From Intrasporangium_A sp039812505 (GTDB lineage: Bacteria > Actinomycetota > Actinomycetes > Actinomycetales > Dermatophilaceae): a stretch of DNA of 8,569 nucleotides. The stretch lies in NCBI RefSeq assembly GCF_039812505.1, contig NZ_JBDIAQ010000146.1, positions 1-8,569 of the forward strand. The letters run 5' to 3'. The notes under the pieces were generated by a model that ran no database searches, was not told where the DNA came from, and worked only from the letters and a program-made list of their open reading frames with translations. The translations under genes were made by a program, and so were the position numbers. Every line of letters begins with the position of its first letter. The stretch's first letter is position 1. Positions 6,930-8,569 of the stretch are shown here, piece by piece.

Positions 6930-6950
6930 GGACAAGCCTTGTCCTATATG
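6930..6950. promoter_or_regulatory. Palindromic operator and overlapping promoters between WYL and DinB genes
   Basis: GGACAAG-C-CTTGTCC (6930-6944) is a perfect palindrome with 7-bp arms and a one-base centre, in the 63-base gap between the divergent starts at 6905 and 6969. It touches TATATG (6945-6950), a -10 candidate for the DinB operon. On the minus strand, TATAGG (6948-6943) is a -10 candidate for the WYL gene. A regulator bound here could repress both directions. The WYL protein is the obvious candidate. The palindrome is visible; promoter and binding roles are inferred. Confidence 0.6.
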
Positions 6951-6968
6951 GGTGCCACACTCGTTCCC

Positions 6969-7565
6969 ATGGAGACGACAACGCCGACGACTCCGGCGAC
7001 AACTTCGACGACGACCACGCGCGAGCTGCTGGTCGAGCAGCTCGACTGGCACTGGACGCACCAGCTGCGCGCGCGGCTCGCGAGCCTCAGCGACGACGAG
7101 TACCTCTGGGAGCCGACGCCCGGCGCCTGGAACCTCCACCCCAGAGGGCAGGGCACCACCGAGTTCCAGGGCGGGTCGGGCGAGCTCACGATCGACTGGG
7201 CCTACCCCGAGCCAAGTCCTGCCCCGGTCACGACCATCGCCTGGCGACTCGCGCATGTCATCGTCGGCGTGCTCGGCGCCCGCGTGCACGGCCACTTCGG
7301 CGGCCCGGAGGCCGACTACCTGACGTGGGACTACTCCGGCACCGCTCAAGGGGCCCTCACCCAGCTCGACGAGGCGTATGCCGCCTGGCTCTCCGGGCTG
7401 CGCACCTGGAGCGACGCGGACCTGCTCGAGCCGTGCGGTCCGGCCGAGGGGCCCTGGCAGGACACGGCTCGCGGCGTGCTCGTGCTGCACATCAACCGCG
7501 AGGTGATCCACCACGGCGCGGAGATCGCCCTGCTGCGCGACCTCTGGGCCCACCGCGCCGACTGA
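6969..7565 (+). CDS. DinB-family putative metal-binding enzyme
   Basis: This 198-residue protein has a DinB-like four-helix-bundle fold. Such proteins bind a divalent metal through three histidines; characterised relatives are thiol transferases or hydrolases in stress and detoxification. Likely ligands are H96 in AWRLAHVIVG and histidines in the C-terminal helix HINREVIHHGAEIALL (H174, H181, H182). The N-terminus is an odd threonine-rich tail (11 Thr in residues 1-17), and the fold begins at about TRELLVEQLDWHW. No methionine lies just after the tail, so ATG 6969 is retained; an in-frame ATG at 6948 lies in the putative -10. No Shine-Dalgarno site is seen, and the -10 at 6945-6950 would give a leader of only about 12 bases. 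It is divergent from the WYL regulator and 14 bases upstream of the next gene, so they form an operon. Confidence 0.85.
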   Translation: METTTPTTPATTSTTTTRELLVEQLDWHWTHQLRARLASLSDDEYLWEPTPGAWNLHPRGQGTTEFQGGSGELTIDWAYPEPSPAPVTTIAWRLAHVIVGVLGARVHGHFGGPEADYLTWDYSGTAQGALTQLDEAYAAWLSGLRTWSDADLLEPCGPAEGPWQDTARGVLVLHINREVIHHGAEIALLRDLWAHRAD

Positions 7566-7579
7566 GGAAGGAGCACACC

Positions 7580-8188
7580 ATGCCGGCACAGGTCCCTCCC
7601 GTCACCGACGAGCGCGACGGCCTCGTCGCCTACCTCGACCAGCAGCGCGACGCCTTCGCCGCTGCGGCGTACGGCCTGACCGAGCCGCAGATCCGGCTCG
7701 CCCCGACCGCGGGCACGCTGACGATGGGCGGGCTCGTCAAGCACGTCGCAACCTGCGAACAGGGCTGGATGGACCGGGTCGAGGCCGCACCCGAACCACC
7801 TGCCCGGGACGGGCGACCCGCGAAGGAGCGGGCAGCGGCATACGGCAGCGACTTCGTCCTGACCGACGAGGACACCCTCGAGTCTCTCCTGGCCCGGCTC
7901 AGCGAGGTCGGTGACCATACGCGGCGGGTGCTGCGCACCGCCGATCTCGACGCACCCGTTCCCGTGCCGCGGGACGCCCCCTGGTTCCCGAGGGATGTCG
8001 ACGCATGGTCGGTCCGCTGGGTCGTCCTGCATCTCATCGAGGAGCTGGCCCGCCACGCCGGCCATGCCGACATCATCCGCGAGTCGATCGACGGCGCGAC
8101 GATGTACGAGCTCGTCGCGGGCCGCGAGGGCTGGCCTGAGACACCGTGGCTCAAGCCCTGGCGTCCCAAGGCGCCGGCTCGGCCGTGA
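7580..8188 (+). CDS. DinB superfamily protein, DUF664 / mycothiol-transferase type
   Basis: This 202-residue protein has the DinB fold of the DUF664 branch, whose members are linked to mycothiol-dependent S-transfer in actinobacteria. Family signatures are TLTMGGLVKHVATCEQGWMDRV (about 47-67, metal-ligand candidate H55) and VVLHLIEELARHAGHADIIRESIDG (about 148-171, with H151, H159 and H162). Start ATG 7580 has AAGGAG (7568-7573) with a 6-base spacer in the 14-base gap after the first DinB gene, so the two are cotranscribed. They differ in motifs and are not recent duplicates. It probably conjugates or detoxifies an electrophile or another thiol-reactive compound; the substrate is unknown. Cytosolic; no signal peptide. 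The gene ends at a terminator-like hairpin 22 bases downstream. Confidence 0.88.
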   Translation: MPAQVPPVTDERDGLVAYLDQQRDAFAAAAYGLTEPQIRLAPTAGTLTMGGLVKHVATCEQGWMDRVEAAPEPPARDGRPAKERAAAYGSDFVLTDEDTLESLLARLSEVGDHTRRVLRTADLDAPVPVPRDAPWFPRDVDAWSVRWVVLHLIEELARHAGHADIIRESIDGATMYELVAGREGWPETPWLKPWRPKAPARP

Positions 8189-8209
8189 CAGGGTCTGACC
8201 GTGACAGGG
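8183..8209 (+). repeat. 11-bp direct repeat spanning the stop of the second DinB gene
   Basis: CCGTGACAGGG occurs at 8183-8193, where its TGA is the stop codon of the DinB gene, and again at 8199-8209, 16 bases later. It leads directly into the terminator hairpin. It looks like a small local duplication; no function is evident. Confidence 0.55.
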
Positions 8210-8210
8210 C

Positions 8211-8252
8211 GAAGGGCCCTCAGAAGTATGAGTTCCAAGGGCCCTTCTCTTT
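8211..8252 (+). terminator. Rho-independent-type terminator after the DinB operon
   Basis: GAAGGGCCCT (8211-8220) and AGGGCCCTTC (8238-8247) form a perfect 10-bp stem followed by TCTTT (8248-8252). The 17-base loop is itself structured: GAA (8223-8225) can pair with TTC (8233-8235), leaving a heptaloop GTATGAG and a 2x2 internal loop. It lies 22 bases after the stop of the second DinB gene. The T-tract is short, as is common in actinobacteria. The stem is directly visible and the terminator call is likely. Confidence 0.8.
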
Positions 8253-8569
8253 GACCGGTCGAGGTGACGCTTCCGATCGACATCTCGGTCGTTCCGATCC
8301 CACTCGCCTCGTCACCTGGCGCGTGCGGCGGGTCGCCCCGCCGGCTGGACCCTCGCATCCGAGTTGCCCCGCTCCTCCCGAGGGAATCGCGTGGTCTGAT
8401 GTTACCTCGCAATCAGCCTGCGCAACAAGGGGTTTCGCCGAGACATCTCGTCATCCACAGGGTGATGGCGTGTCATCCACCGGCTTGGGTCGGTTCTCCA
8501 CCATGGGGACGCTGGTTGTCCCCATCTTGTCCCCAGCAGGACGGCTCGACACCTGATCGAGGGCACTGT
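8253..8569. other. Gene-free right end with DnaA-box-like cluster and an inverted repeat
   Basis: I see no convincing gene here. A plus-strand frame open to 8556 lacks a ribosome-binding site and any recognisable family. Two structures stand out. Five 9-mers close to the DnaA box (TTGTCCACA/TTATCCACA) lie in 85 bases: TCATCCACA (8451-8459), TCATCCACC (8473-8481), TTCTCCACC (8494-8502) and TTGTCCCCA twice (8516-8524, 8527-8535). ATGGGGAC (8503-8510) and GTCCCCAT (8518-8525) are perfect 8-bp inverted arms with a 7-base spacer. This may be the control region of a gene outside the window. Confidence 0.45.

Noticed and set aside
8451..8535. Chromosomal or plasmid replication origin
   Set aside because: No dnaA, dnaN, rep or partition gene and no AT-rich unwinding region is in the window; only imperfect DnaA-box-like 9-mers are seen.
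8146..8556. Plus-strand 136-codon frame at the right end as a gene
   Set aside because: It starts inside the DinB gene, runs through the terminator hairpin, and has no ribosome-binding site or family resemblance.

Overview
The window is GC-rich chromosomal DNA of an actinobacterium. The case rests on strong GC bias at third codon positions, a DinB protein of the DUF664/mycothiol-transferase type (a family tied to mycothiol-using actinobacteria), a VapBC pair, and several genes with no clear Shine-Dalgarno site that look leaderless. I cannot name a genus. There is no prophage, insertion sequence, CRISPR array, tRNA or rRNA. Nine protein genes fill about 90% of the window.

Layout. (1) 1-686, plus strand: a type II toxin-antitoxin operon (antitoxin plus VapC PIN-domain RNase) behind a perfect 9-bp inverted repeat. 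(2) 744-2559, minus strand: a tightly coupled two-gene operon, an OsmC-family protein lacking the second catalytic cysteine followed by an FAD/NAD(P)-dependent monooxygenase-like oxidoreductase. It is divergent from (3) 2768-4348, plus strand: a large regulator joining tandem HD-GYP-type domains (the first degenerate, the second with all expected metal ligands) to a C-terminal LuxR-type DNA-binding domain. (4) 4498-4917, minus strand: a second, canonical two-cysteine OsmC peroxidase. It follows (5) rsmI at 4976-5830, the 16S rRNA C1402 2'-O-methyltransferase, whose 5' flank carries three perfect 18-bp tandem repeats beside three diverged 21-bp repeats. (6) 5949-6905, minus strand: a WYL-domain regulator, divergent from (7) 6969-8188, plus strand: two DinB-fold proteins of different subfamilies, with a 15-bp palindrome in the shared promoter region. 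A strong terminator-like hairpin follows the second. The last ~320 bases hold no convincing gene but contain a cluster of DnaA-box-like 9-mers and a short inverted repeat.

How it fits together (inference). Apart from rsmI, a housekeeping gene, the content suggests stress response and detoxification. There are two regulator/effector pairs in divergent arrangement: HD-GYP-LuxR facing OsmC/flavoprotein, and WYL facing DinB/DinB. A toxin-antitoxin module and a standalone OsmC peroxidase complete the set. No wholly new system is obvious. The least ordinary items are the enzyme-fused LuxR regulator with its one-cysteine OsmC partner, the repeats at the rsmI start, the palindrome between WYL and DinB, and the structured hairpin and DnaA-box-like cluster at the right end.
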